Assembly (NCBI RefSeq): GCF_020520425.1
Contig: NC_079489.1
Span: 82,900,810 to 82,964,809, forward strand
Reading direction: 5' to 3'
DNA: 64,000 nucleotides
DNA from: Spinacia oleracea
Lineage: Eukaryota; Streptophyta; Magnoliopsida; Caryophyllales; Amaranthaceae
This document shows, one piece after another, positions 37,487 to 49,068 of this stretch. Every line of letters starts with the position of its first letter. Positions within the stretch are counted from its first letter, which is position 1. The notes beneath the pieces are model-generated. The model had not been told where the DNA came from, did not search any database, and saw only the letters and a program-made list of their open reading frames with translations. The position numbers and the translations under genes were made by a program.

Positions 37487-38870
37487 TGTTAGGTTATGAT
37501 ACATATGACATTACATAGATCATGCGGAAACAACCATTAACCCAGGACAACATATTATTTACACATAATCATATAGCATAATTTAGATGCATACTCTTTG
37601 TTGCGTGCCCTCCCTAGCTGCGCCCGAACCGAACAAGAACAAGTCTTTAGGACTCCAAGTGTCGTCCCTCCGTAGATAGTCCACAGCACGTCCGGATCCG
37701 CCTTAAGATTGACCAACTAGAATCGCCCTTAAGGTACTAGAAATTTCGGCACTTTTATGAGCAAGATGTGTGTTTTAGTTTTTCTCTCAAAAACTCACTT
37801 TTTGAATACTTTGAAACTTGTTATAAATTGTGAGCCCTAGCCTCATATTTATAGGGGTATGGAAAGGGAATCGAAATCCTATTCAGATACAAATTAATTA
37901 AACCTAGAATCCTACAAGAACTCTAATTTAATTAATTTATCAAATAGAATTAGGAATTTAATCATTAACCGAACTCTGCATGTTTTAGGAAACGTGCACG
38001 AACACAAACACTTGCACACACACGCACGGCTGCCACGATGGGCCCCATGCGTGCGCGCGAGCAGCAGCCCACGCAGCGCCCGCGCCCGCGCGCGCTGCGC
38101 AGCCTGCTGGGCCTGGCCTTGCGCTGGGCGTGGCGTGGCTGTTTGTGCGGCGCGCTTGGCTTGCTGGGCGATGGCCTGGCTTCGTGCTGGGCCTCGTCCG
38201 GCAGGCCTCGTCCGATGCTTATTCGTACGATGCGCTTCCGATTAAATTTTCCGATTCCGGAATTCATTTCCGATACGAACAATATTTAATATTTCCGATT
38301 CCGGAATTAATTTCCGTTTCGAACAAATATTTAATATTTCCGTTTCCGGAATTATTTTCCGATTCCGGTAATATTTCCGATTCTGACAATATTTCCGTTT
38401 CCGGCAATATTTCCGATTCTGGCAATATTTCCATTTCCGATAATATTTTCCGATACGTACCATGTTTCCGTTTCCGGCAACATCTAAGACTTGGATAATA
38501 TTTATTTTTCCGATACGATCCATATTTCCGTTTCCGGCAATATCATCGTTTCCGGAGTATTCATTTCTTGCCTGTGACAATCTCAGCTCCCACTGAAACC
38601 AAGATCCGTCGGTTCCGAATATTCATAGATGGAGTATTTAATGCCATTAAATACTTGATCCGTTTACGTACTATTTGTGTGACCCTACGGGTTCAGTCAA
38701 GAGTAAGCTGTGGATTAATATCATTAATTCCACTTGAACTGAAGCGGCCTCTAGCTAGGCATTCAGCTCACTTGATCTCACTGAATTATTAACTTGTTAA
38801 TTAATACTGAACCGCATTTATTAGACTTAACATAGAATGCATACTTGGACCAAGGGCATTATTTCCTTCA
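37487..38870 (-). repeat. Copia element 1, 5' LTR
   Basis: It is the 5' LTR in element orientation, the same length as 28540-29923 and without visible differences. It carries the U3 TTCCG array (about 38235-38555) upstream of the TATA box at 37853-37841. Confidence 0.9.
37841..37853 (-). promoter_or_regulatory. Putative TATA box of copia element 1 5' LTR
   Basis: TATAAATATGAGG on the minus strand, about 1.0 kb into the LTR. All related LTRs in the window have the same phrase, including a variant at 47-59. It is the natural promoter candidate for the element. Confidence 0.55.
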
Positions 38871-38875
38871 AAAAT

Positions 38876-40300
38876 ATAGTAAGGGAAGCAGGGATCGTAT
38901 CCACAGGGAAACAATGTTCTTTCTACTATTAATTAACTAATCTAGACTACTGGTAACAAAGAGTTGGATTGGTTTGTATATTAAACTAAAGCAAATAATC
39001 AAATCGGAAAATAACAATATTAAAGGAATCTAGGGCAACGGTTCACCATAAATGCAGAGCAGGATTGGACAACGGACAATAACAATCAATGAACAATCAT
39101 AATTAGGAAAACATGCATCTCTCGAATCTTATGAATTCCTTAGGATAGAACAACTAGCGGGCTCTCGCTACGTACTAGAAATAATTCCTATCTAATAGCC
39201 ACAGACCAAAAAACATCATATTTATACCTCTCGGCGCATAATCTAAGGTTAATCAAACTCAAATCAAAATAGTCCGGCCGAACAGAATTGACGAGCAATA
39301 ATAATAAGCTATAGAAATTATAATCAATCAATCAATTAATCAAGTCCACATATAATCCCAATCATGCATTCATGGATCCCCTAAACCCTATAAATTAAAC
39401 TACTCACTCATGATAATAAATAACAAAGCAATTAACATAATAGAAAACATGATCAAGCAATAAGATAAATTAAAGCAAGAAACAATACCGACTTGAAGAA
39501 CAATGGAATAATAAAGCTTGAATCTTTGATTAAAATTAAAACTAAGTGTTTGGAGAAAATAGAGAGAACTAAAATAGACTAAGTAATTAGAAAACTAGAA
39601 TAAAAGATGTCACTAAAAATATAAGGGGCTAGTATTTATAGTTTGCCCAAAATAGAGCCCAAAATCGGAAATAAAATCTCGCGAAATACGCTGGAGGTTG
39701 GCGTGGCCCGATCGGGCGACGCTTCGCCCGATCGGGCGATGTGCTCGATAGTCGGCCCGATCGGGCAAAATTCCGCCCGATCGGGCGGTTGCAAAATGCC
39801 CAGAACAGCGCCCAGAATAACCGCCCGATCCGGATCGGGCGAAGCCCGCCCGATCGGGCGCGTGTTGAAACTGCACGATCCTCTATCTTAAAAACACCAT
39901 ATCTCCTTCGTTATAAGTCGGAATTAGGCGAGTGACCACTCGTTGGAAAGCTCTTGAAGTCTAGAATCCAACCCAATTTGAATCGCTGCATTTGGAGTTG
40001 TATAACTCGAGTTATGATCAAAAGAGTGGACGACATTCAGTTTTCTACTTCTTTCACTATTCGCTTTGCATGAAAATTCTTCCAACTCAATGTTTGCGCT
40101 CTCGAAAGTATATAATCTCTTGTATTGATTCAAACGAGTAGGAAATGCACAAAAATATGCTAATTCCTACAATGATGAACCTGAAACTACAAACACACTA
40201 CAAGGAGCACATTAGTACTAAAATCGCTCCGAGGAGCTCATTTGAGATCAAAAAGTACTAAGGGACGGGGGTAAAAACTCTATATAAAACGCATATATCA
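38876..40300 (-). repeat. Tat-like 3' LTR, main part
   Basis: It continues the LTR started at 28483 and ends GCATATATCA at 40300, followed by the polypurine tract. It contains the palindrome cluster at 39703-39862. Confidence 0.9.
39703..39862. repeat. GCCCGATCGGGC palindrome cluster in LTR
   Basis: Five perfect 12-bp GCCCGATCGGGC palindromes and one extended 18-bp palindrome, GCCCGATCCGGATCGGGC, lie within about 160 bp. They stand out from the AT-rich LTR. The other LTR (45247-45404) has the same array with one site mutated (GGGC to GGAC near 45307). Confidence 0.9.
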
Positions 40301-40313
40301 AACTCCCCCAAGC
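40301..40313 (-). other. Polypurine tract of the Tat-like element
   Basis: GCTTGGGGGAGTT on the minus strand directly precedes the 3' LTR start TGATATATGCG. It fixes the orientation of the element together with the PBS at 44355. Confidence 0.75.
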
Positions 40314-41900
40314 TAGATCCTTGCTTGTCCCTAAGGAAGGAAATCATCGATGAATACAAGATCAACTTCACCCCTAACATATTTCAAAACGAAAGACATA
40401 ATTCAAGGCAAAATCTAACGAGCATGCATCAATGTCAACCAATCAAATCCACCAACCACAAATCCTCCCTAACAATCGTCACGCAAAGCGAACCACAAAT
40501 GCACAATGGAATTCAAGACTAGTGCTCACACACTCGTCACTCATTTATGTGGCGGATAAAAGATGTACCCGTTCGCTCTACTCCCAACATATAAGTGTAC
40601 AATGCCCTCCCAAAACTCACAACACTCGTGTGTCTAGAAAAACATACACTCAACCTAATAGTCGACTCGGAATATGTCATGTCATAACTTGCATTGATAA
40701 ACAACTACTTTCACATTAATATGACTCTATGCACAAAGGTCGGAAGGTCTTCAAAGCTTGTAATGATAGGCTTAGGTAGGGGTGCGGTAAATTTGGGTAA
40801 AATGTGAGCTTAAAGCCTTGGCTTTGGGGAGCATAAATCCTAGCAAAACCATGATCAACCACAAATGATGACCACAACTCTCCCACTCAACACATGATGA
40901 AACAACAAACAAACCACACTATACTTTCTTGCCTTTCTTTCACAATTAAAATCAATCACTCATAAAGATAAGAAATTACAATACTTGAGTGTAACAATGC
41001 TTTGAATTTTTCTATGAGTAATGAATTTTTTTCTTTTTATTTTTTTCAATTTCCTTTTTTTCCCTTTGGAAACCTTCATATTTTCTATTCTTCTCATCTC
41101 TTTCACTCTTCATTATTTTTTTTTTCTCTTTTTCAAACAACAAACAAGATAAGAAGAACTCTCTTATTTCCTTTTCAACACTCACTTTGTGCTCAAAACT
41201 AAGCATACTACAACTCCCTCACCTCACTTACTATTAGCTCCCCCAAGCTAGGCTTGGGACTAGTAACCAATGGGGCTTTCATGGGCTTGTAATATGGCTA
41301 GTCACCGAATAAAGGGGCACAAGCAACAACATGGGTAGAAAAGGAGGGAACAAATGTATCTAGATTAATCTGAAGGCTACCTAAACAGAAAAATACCTTC
41401 GTCCTCCACAATGTGCATGTATATGAGTCATAAAACACTACTAACAGTTGCAAACCAATACTCAAAATCAATGACACACCAGGAAGCTATCACACATCCT
41501 AACCAAGTCAACTAGCTAAGCACCAAGTCCACGAATAGTTAGTCAGAGTTGACTCATGTTAAGGCATCAAAGCAATCGAATATCAAATCATGGCTAACAC
41601 ATCCACATTGCTCGTCATCAAATACCAAGAATCAAAACAATTTTCAATCAAAGGGGCACAGGGAAGCATGATATTGTATTCATCGGAACGTATTTTTGTA
41701 TTTTTTTTTCAAAGCAATAAACTACTCTAGAAAACATTAAACACACCAAAATAAACACACAAAAATAAGTAAATGCAAAAATAAAAGGAAAAACATACCT
41801 AATATGTACAAGTGAGTGAAACACCCACCAAAGCAAAATCAGACAATGTCCTCATTGGCTCAAGGGCTATCATGAGGAAAGTGAGCAAACCGTGGCTTAT
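40314..41900 (-). other. Noncoding 3' interior of the Tat-like element
   Basis: No reading frame with recognisable domains. GCTAGATCC/GCTAGGCTTGGG phrases with CTCCCCCAAGC at 40313 and CTCCCCCAAGCTAGG near 41239 repeat the polypurine-like motif. The rest is AT-rich filler typical of large non-autonomous elements. Confidence 0.6.
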
Positions 41901-41917
41901 TTGTCGCTGATTCGCAA

Positions 41918-42291
41918 ATCGCCCGATCGGGCAGCAGATCGCCCGATCTGGCAGCATATCGCCCGATCGGGCAGCAGATCGCCCGATCGGGCGAATTTCG
42001 AACCTTTCCGTTGAATCTGTGCGCGCCCGATCGGGCGCACCTCGCCCGATCCGGATCGGGCGAAATGCAATGCCTTGTTTTATTGACTTTTCTCAGCCCA
42101 GAATCCTTCCTTGACCTTTCTACGACGTCATCATCAACCGCCCGATCGGGCGGAATTTCGCCCGATCGGGCATTTCACTCGCCTTTTGTGTGGATCGGGC
42201 AACCGTCGCTCGTTCGGGCGATTTTCCAACATTTTCCTTGAATCGACACGCGCCCGATCGGGCGCTCCTCGCCCGATCCGGATCGGGCAAA
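41918..42291. repeat. GCCCGATCGGGC palindrome cluster in element body
   Basis: About seven perfect GCCCGATCGGGC palindromes, two 18-bp GCCCGATCCGGATCGGGC palindromes and several one-off variants. A module of one 12-bp plus one 18-bp palindrome (GCGCCCGATCGGGCGC, then CTCGCCCGATCC...) occurs twice, at about 42023-42063 and 42250-42289. The same pair occurs in the LTR in reverse order. Confidence 0.9.
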
Positions 42292-42742
42292 ACGCAGACT
42301 ACTCCGTTTCAGCTTGAATTCAACTTTTTCGAACTTGGAGCCTTAGACCTGCACAGCATTAAACGTCCAAACCGTAAAATACCCTCTTCTCACCTCTCTA
42401 ACACCAAAAACTACAATGAAACACACACTTGCTCAAAAATTATACTAAAACACACAAACAAAAGCGAAAAATACACTACGAAAAGCAATAAATGGATAGT
42501 GAAATACTCATCCCCTATTATATTGATGCAATGTCCCCATTACACAATCTTAGTTTATGTACAGACAACGAAAGGAAGGGGATGAGAGCCACGACAACTC
42601 ATCACCAAAGATGGTGCCATCTGGTGTCGAATCAATTGCCTTGGATGAGCTATGTGGCGCGGGAAGTGACAGACCACGACCCCGATCATGAATACGGTGC
42701 CCACCGTTCACCGAGCTTTCGGCCTTTCGGGTCTCAGCATCA

Positions 42743-44174
42743 TCAAATCGTGCCTCCCGCAAAGAGATTGGTTAGTAAATAACCAACGAACGAGCGCAGA
42801 AGCTTGTCATGCGCACTCGCACAACTTTCGTGCAACAAGACATGCACGATAATCAACAACAATATTTGCATAAAGTCCGAATGAACTCTATGCCAGTAAG
42901 GAGTAGGATGCCTAAAGGAAGAAGAACAAAAAGAAAAAACAACAATAAAAGAAGAATAAGAAAAGGAAGGAAAAGAGAAAGTAGGCATACTCTCCTTATG
43001 GAAGTTGTTTTTACGGACTATTGATTCTTCAACCTCAATGATCAATGAAATAGCTCTCTCTGTGTTTTGGAATTCATGGTGGATAGGCTCTTCACCATAT
43101 AGAGCTCTCTGCAAAGCATCCACCTCTTCTTTGTAAGTATTGTAAGTACCTGCGAAAGATTCACAAAGAGGAACATACTCTATTGGGTCATTGGGCTTTT
43201 GATTTTCATGGGGAGGAGGAAGATACTCAAGTAAAGGTTTTATGGGGAAAGAGAAGGGGAGTGAGACGGTGTAAACGGGGCTAAGAATAACCCTTGTTGG
43301 ACTTGGAATATGAGGGGTAGGGGTTGACACAACAACAAGGGTTTTATCAACTTCAACTTCCTCATGGAATTGCTCTATGACATATGGCTTTTCAGTTTCA
43401 ACAAATCCTTCATCCATTGATCCAACCGTCAAATCATCATCCTCCCACTCATCCTCAGCCTCTGTTATAAGCTCCTCCCACTCTTGGTTGCCTATGGGTT
43501 TACTCAGTTGACCCCCATCCCCAACACAACTCGAATCATTATTTTCAATAATTTCTTGAACTTTTCTAAATCTCTCAAGAGTAGCCTTACTAGCTTTAAT
43601 AATCTCATTAGTAGCCTCTTGAGATCTAGTACACTGAATCTCAATCTCAGAGTTTAATCTTCTTAATTCCTCTAAGAAGCTATCTCTGATTTCTGATTCG
43701 GGTTGAACAGGATTGAGCAAGGGTTCACAATAATACACGGGAGAAGCAACAGTGGAATTATGAGGCAAAACATTGATATCCATGCAAGGGTTAGATAAGT
43801 CGTTAGAATATACATGATTATCATAAACATTAGAATGCACCTCATTATAACAAGCATTCAAGGGAGGGGGTAGAAACATGTAGATTATGCTCATAATTTG
43901 GATTAGCACATGTAACATGAATCGCCATTTCACGCTCATACAAATCCCTTGCAAACCACATATAGTAATCCCACATATCATCCAAAGACAAGGCTCGAAA
44001 ATCACCATTAAATCTACTTTCTATCACATTCCTTGTATACTCATTTAAACCACCATAAGCAAAACCACAAGAATCCCAAAGATTAAAATTGTGGTAACCA
44101 ATAAAATCATTTAGCCTATCGAAATACACCCAAAAATGCTCATTTAAGAATTGAGGGAAAGAATAATAATCCAT
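42743..44174 (-). pseudogene. Gag-like frame of the Tat-like element
   Basis: It starts MDYYSFPQFLNEHFWVYFDR at 44174. The segment FAYGGLNEYTRNVIESRFNG, with following FRALSLDDMWDYY, follows the pattern of Athila/Tat gag C-terminal regions (FYDGLN..TR..I...G.F..L...EAW). Around 43870, in a C-rich run (TCTACCCCCTCCC), the frame must shift by one to continue. The second part begins ACYNEVHSNVYDNHVYSND, contains a coiled-coil-like stretch (EEVDALQRALYG; EELRRLNSEIEIQ) and acidic sequence, and runs to about 42750. No zinc knuckle or pol domain follows. Either a decayed gag or a reduced, lineage-specific gag; I cannot tell which. Confidence 0.55.
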
Positions 44175-44337
44175 ATTTTTCAGGGAAAAAAAAAATTAAA
44201 AAAATTAAAAGAAAAAAATAATAAAAAAATAAACTAAAAAAAATAAAATATACACATGGTCTCAAAGAACAGGAAGTTCTATGAGACTCAAGAAAATAAT
44301 CTAGATCATAAAATTAGTAGCAGAAAATTAAACCGTT

Positions 44338-44355
44338 TCCCCGGCAACGGCGCCA
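44338..44355 (-). other. Primer binding site of the Tat-like element
   Basis: TGGCGCCGTTGCCGGGGA on the minus strand, five bases past the 5' LTR end at 44361. This PBS is characteristic of plant Tat/Ogre/Athila-type gypsy elements. Confidence 0.8.
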
Positions 44356-44360
44356 AAATT

Positions 44361-45842
44361 TGACAGGCTAAATCGCACTCCTATCAAAGATAAACCTAAC
44401 GTTCACCAACTAAAAATATAGTAAGGGAAGCAGGGATCGTATCCACAGGGAAACAATGTTCTTTCTACTATTAATTAACTAATCTAGACTACTAGTAACA
44501 AAGAGTTGGATTGGTTTGTATATTAAACTAAAGCAAATAATCAAATCGGAAAATAACAATATTAAAGGAATCTAGGGCAACGGTTCACCATAAATGCAGA
44601 GCAGGATTGGACAACGGACAATAACAATCAATGAACAATCATAATTAGGAAAACATGCATCTCTCGAATCTTATGAATTCCTTAGGATAGAACAACTAGC
44701 GGGCTCTCGCTACGTACTAGAAATAATTCCTATCTAATAGCCACAGACCAAAAAACATCATATTTATACCTCTCGGCGCATAATCTAAGGTTAATCAAAC
44801 TCAAATCAAAATAGTCCGGCCGAACAGAATTGACGAGCAATAATAATAAGCTATAGAAATTATAATCAATCAATCAATTAATCAAGTCCACATATAATCC
44901 CAATCATGCATTCATGGATCCCCTAAACCCTATAAATTAAACTACTCACTCATGATAATAAATAACAAAGCAATTAACATAATAGAAAACATGATCAAGC
45001 AATAAGATAAATTAAAGCAAGAAACAATACCGACTTGAAGAACAATGGAATAATAAAGCTTGAATCTTTGATTAAAATTAAAACTAAGTGTTTGGAGAAA
45101 ATAGAGAGAACTAAAATAGACTAAGTAATTAGAAAACTAGAATAAAAGATGTCACTAAAAATATAAGGGGCTAGTATTTATAGTTTGCCCAAAATAGAGC
45201 CCAAAATCGGAAATAAAATCTCGCGAAATACGCTGGAGGTTGGCGTGGCCCGATCGGGCGACGCTTCGCCCGATCGGGCGATGTGCTCGATAGTCGGCCC
45301 GATCGGACAAAATTCCGCCCGATCGGGCGGTTGCAAAATGCCCAGAACAGCGCCCAGAATAACCGCCCGATCCGGATCGGGCGAAGCCCGCCCGATCGGG
45401 CGCGTGTTGAAACTGCACGATCCTCTATCTTAAAAACACCATATCTCCTTCGTTATAAGTCGGAATTAGGCGAGTGACCACTCGTTGGAAAGCTCTTGAA
45501 GTCTAGAATCCAACCCAATTTGAATCGCTGTATTTGGAGTTGTATAACTCGAGTTATGATCAAAAGAGTGGACGACATTCAGTTTTCTACTTCTTTCACT
45601 ATTCGCTTTGCATGAAAATTCTTCCAACTCAATGTTTGCGCTCTCGAAAGTATATAATCTCCTGTATTGATTCAAACGAGTAGGAAATGCACAAAAATAT
45701 GCTAATTCCTACAATGATGAACCTGAAACTACAAACACACTACAAGGAGCACATTAGTACTAAAATCGCTCCGAAGAGCTCATTTGATATCAAAAAGTAC
45801 TAAGGGACGGGGGTAAAAACTCTATATAAAACGCATATATCA
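44361..45842 (-). repeat. Tat-like 5' LTR (intact)
   Basis: 1482 bp, beginning TGACAGGCTAAATC and ending GCATATATCA in plus orientation. The flank CCAAA at 45843 matches 28478-28482. Confidence 0.9.
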
Positions 45843-45847
45843 CCAAA

Positions 45848-46528
45848 GCAGTACATTTTGATATTTTTATTCTGATCTTGTTTGGAAATACCGAGAAGGA
45901 AGAAGGCAAGAAGCTGGTAATTTTTATTTTGAATTGTGACTCATATGAAGTCTTGCCAGCTGGACTATATTATGAAGTTTTCCGGCAAGCGGATGGGTGG
46001 ATTTAATAAGTCAAGCGGTCCAGATTGCTTCTCACGTTTCTCACGCTAAGTACCCTTCTCACCGGATCCCAACCCTACATACATACCCTATATGTATGTA
46101 TGTAGGGTTGGGATCCGGTGAGAAGGGTACTTAGCGTGAGAAACGTGAGAAGCAATCTGGACCGCTTGATTTATTTATAAATCGATTTTCAAGAAAATAT
46201 TATTTAAATTCCATTTGATAAGTAAAACTAGAATCTTATTCTCATAAAATCGATAATAAAACCTGAAAAATAATAAACAATTTATTAGTAATTAATTAGA
46301 TTATAAAAATAATTTATTAAAACGAAAATACTATGGAAATTCTGAAAATTTAGATTGTTCTTACCCAAAGCCCAAATGGTTATGTTTTTGGCCCAACTCA
46401 ATTTATGGTTTTAAGGAAACAAACCAAAGTTTCAAAATGAAACTGGTTTGATTTTTTTTTTTCTGGAATGGGACGCACGAGAGGGGCAAGAAATAGGGGA
46501 AAAAGGGAGGAGAGGAGGAGGGAAGATT
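45848..46528 (-). repeat. Gypsy 3' LTR, middle segment
   Basis: It lies between the two insertions and carries the hairpin at 46011-46169. It ends at the AGATT target of copia element 2. Confidence 0.7.
46011..46169. repeat. Perfect 76-bp inverted repeat with 7-nt loop
   Basis: Arms 46011-46086 and 46094-46169 are exact reverse complements (TCAAGCGGTCCAGATTGCTT... and ...AAGCAATCTGGACCGCTTGA), separated by CCCTATAT-type sequence. Flanks AATAA/TTATT extend the symmetry imperfectly. It is probably a foldback MITE inserted in the gypsy LTR, although no clear target duplication is seen. A transcript would form an uninterrupted hairpin. Confidence 0.9.
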
Positions 46529-47937
46529 TGTTAGGTTATGATACATATGACAATTCATAAATCATGCGGAAAAACCATAAAGCCAGGAAAACATATTATT
46601 TACACATAATCATTTAGCATAGTTTAGATGCATACTCTTTGTTGCGTGCCTTCCCTAGCTGCGCCCGAACCGAACAAGAACAAGTCTTTAGGACTCCAAG
46701 TGTCGTCCCTCCGTAGATAGTCCACAGCACGTCCGGATCCGCCTTAAGATTGACCAACTAGAATCGCCCTTAAGGTACTATTATTTTCGGCACTTTATAG
46801 GCAAATGTGTGACTGAATTTTTCTCTCAAAAACTCACTTTGAATACTTTGAAACTTGTTATAAATTGTGAGCCCTAGCCTCATATTTATAGGGGTATGGA
46901 AAGGGAATCGAAATCCTACTCAGATACAAATTAATTAAACCTAGAATCCTTCAAGAACTCTAATTTAATTAATTTATCAAATAGAATTAGGAATTTAATC
47001 ATTAACCGAACTCTGCATGTTTTAGGAAACGTGCACGAACACAAACACTTGCACACACACGCACGGCAGCCACGATGGACCACCATGCGTGCGCGCGAGC
47101 AGCAGCCCACGCAGCGCCCGCGCGCGCTGCGCGCTGCGCGTGCTGTGCGCGCTGTGCGCGCTGCGCAGCCTGCTGGGCCTGGCCTTGCGCTGGGCCTGGC
47201 GAGGCTGTTTGTGCGGCGCGCTTGGCTTGCTGGGCGATGGCCTGGCTTCGTGCTGGGCCTCGTCCGGCAGGCCTCGTCCGATGCTTATTCGTACGATGCG
47301 CTTCCGATTAAATTTTCCGATTCCGGAATTCATTTCCGATACGAACAATATTTAATATTTCCGATTCCGGAATTAATTTCCGTTTCGAACAAATATTTAA
47401 TATTTCCGTTTCCGGAATTATTTTCCGATTCCGGTAATATTTCCGATTCTGACAATATTTCCGTTTCCGGCAATATTTCCGATTCTGGCAATATTTCCAT
47501 TTCCGATAATATTTTCCGATACGTACCATGTTTCCGTTTCCGGCAACATCTACGACTTGGATAATATTTATATTTCCGATACGATCCATATTTCCGTTTC
47601 CGGCAATATCATCGTTTCCGGAGTATTCATTTTCTTGCCTGTGACGATCTTAGCTCCCACTGAAACCAAGATCCGTTGGTTCCGAATATTCATAGATGGA
47701 GTATTTAATGCCATTAAATACTTGATCCGTTTACGTACTATTTGTGTGACCCTACGGGTTCAGTCAAGAGTAAGCTGTGGATTAATATCATTAATTCCAC
47801 TTGAACTGAAGCGGCCTCTAGCTAGGCATTCAGCTCACTTGATCTCACTGAATTATTAACTTGTTAATTAATACTGAACCGCATTTATTAGACTTAACAT
47901 AGAATGCATACTTGGACCAAGGGCATTATTTCCTTCA
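46529..47937 (-). repeat. Copia element 2, 3' LTR
   Basis: 3' LTR in element orientation. It shares every block with the copia 1 LTR but has a shorter AT-rich start and a different GC-rich segment (GCGCGCTGCG repeats near 47120-47165). Confidence 0.9.
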
Positions 47938-48704
47938 GTCTCCCACTTGTCCTTAGGGACAAGTGTGCATTTCCTAATTCCTTTGTCGCTCGATGCTTGC
48001 TCTTGAACATAAGGTAAGAGTTGTCATCCTTATTATGTCCAGAGGTGTTCCTCGGTTTCAGAGTTCAACTGATCAAATAAACAGATAATCATAGCCTATG
48101 ATTCATCCGAGCACGGCCATTCATTTCACAGTTTCTAGCTCTCCGAGTGGCCTTGTACAAATTTTAAGCATCTCATCACGATTTATGGGAGGACAATCCC
48201 AATCTTGCGATCTTGAGATTAGACTTCGTTTGATAGGTGATTACCTGAGCGTTGCCTTTATAGCCTCCTTTTACGGTGCGACGGTTGGTCAACGTCAAAG
48301 CAACCAGTTCTCAAACAAGTAATCTCAAATCACTCAGGTATTGAGGATTTAGTGTCTAATAATTTAATGAAATTTACTTATGACAGATTTTCATCTCTTA
48401 CAGTAAAGTTTCATAGGTCTTGTCCGATACTAGTCTTCCCAAAGTAAGTATCTATGCAAATGATTATGACATTGCCATGTCCACATAGTTCAAGAAACAG
48501 AACTACTAGTCATCTTGCATTCTAATCGTCTAACGTTTTCTATGCGTCCAATTTTATAGAAAACTCCGATTAGGGACCATTTTCAACCTTTGACATTCAA
48601 GTTCACTTGATAGACATTTCTTAGTCACAGGACTGGTCCTGACAGTCTATCTTGAATATATCGTCAAATTGAAGGGACTCATCATTTAATAAACCATAAA
48701 TTAA

Positions 48705-49068
48705 AGGAAAAATTGATATTATCAGTCCCAACTATGGCCGATTTACTTTAAAAGGTCCCAACTTTTGATTATCTCATAGTGGTCCTAACTATAGAGAGTC
48801 ATTTCCAAAAATGGTCCCTTAGTTAAAATTAAGTGCTAAATAACGTAATTAAGACTCGTATCTCTCGTGCAATAACCATATTTTTTAATTAAATGAAGTA
48901 AATAGAATAGTATGATATGCTTAAATCAACTTAATTAACAGTTTAATAAACTAAAGGACCATTCTGGGAAAACACACCTTAAAGTTGAGACCACTCTAGA
49001 ATAATAAAAAGTTGGGACCTTTAAAAGTGAAGTGACCATAGTTAGGACTGTCAATATCAATTTTTCCT
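48705..49068. mobile_element. MITE inside copia element 2, 3' of pol
   Basis: The left end AGGAAAAATTGATATTATCA, continuing GTCCCAACTATGG, is mirrored by CCATAGTTAGGAC... and ATATCAATTTTTCCT on the right. Inner AAAAGGTCCCAACTTTT is also mirrored. It is flanked by AAATTAA on both sides (48698-48704, 49069-49075). Copia element 1 at about 30680-30700 lacks it (ACCAAGATTAAATGGA), which gives the empty site. Confidence 0.85.

Larger units (their letters stand above)
28540..38870 (-). mobile_element. Copia element 1: identical LTRs, ruined pol
   Basis: The LTRs 28540-29923 and 37487-38870 are both 1384 bp, and I see no difference between them. The target duplication is AAAAT (28535-28539, 38871-38875), inside the LTR of the Tat-like element. 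On the minus strand the PBS TGGTATCACGAGCCCC lies at 37485-37470 and a polypurine tract GACAAGTGAGAGAC lies just right of 29923. The leader (37486 to about 34850) is closely similar to that of copia element 2. The pol region is recognisable only in patches and has no long frame. Identical LTRs with dead pol mean movement by proteins supplied in trans. Confidence 0.9.
28483..45842 (-). mobile_element. Gag-only Tat/Athila-like LTR element, split by copia
   Basis: The two LTRs are each 1482 bp once the inner copia element and its TSD are removed: 28483-28539 plus 38876-40300, and 44361-45842. They differ at about six positions by eye, so the element is young. The target duplication is CCAAA (28478-28482 and 45843-45847). 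On the minus strand a PBS TGGCGCCGTTGCCGGGGA (44355-44338) follows the 5' LTR. A polypurine tract GCTTGGGGGAGTT (40313-40301) precedes the 3' LTR. The ~4-kb interior has only a gag-like frame and no protease, RT or integrase, so it must depend on another element for movement. Confidence 0.85.

Noticed and set aside
39703-42291. Regularly spaced palindromes as a CRISPR-like array
   Set aside because: The window is a plant genome, spacers are irregular, and the motifs lie in an LTR element.
47031-47564. 177-codon frame in the copia LTR (also 56373-56906 and shorter ones at 29047 and 37994)
   Set aside because: It lies inside LTR U3/R sequence, spans the GC-rich and TTCCG repeat blocks, and shows no protein domain.
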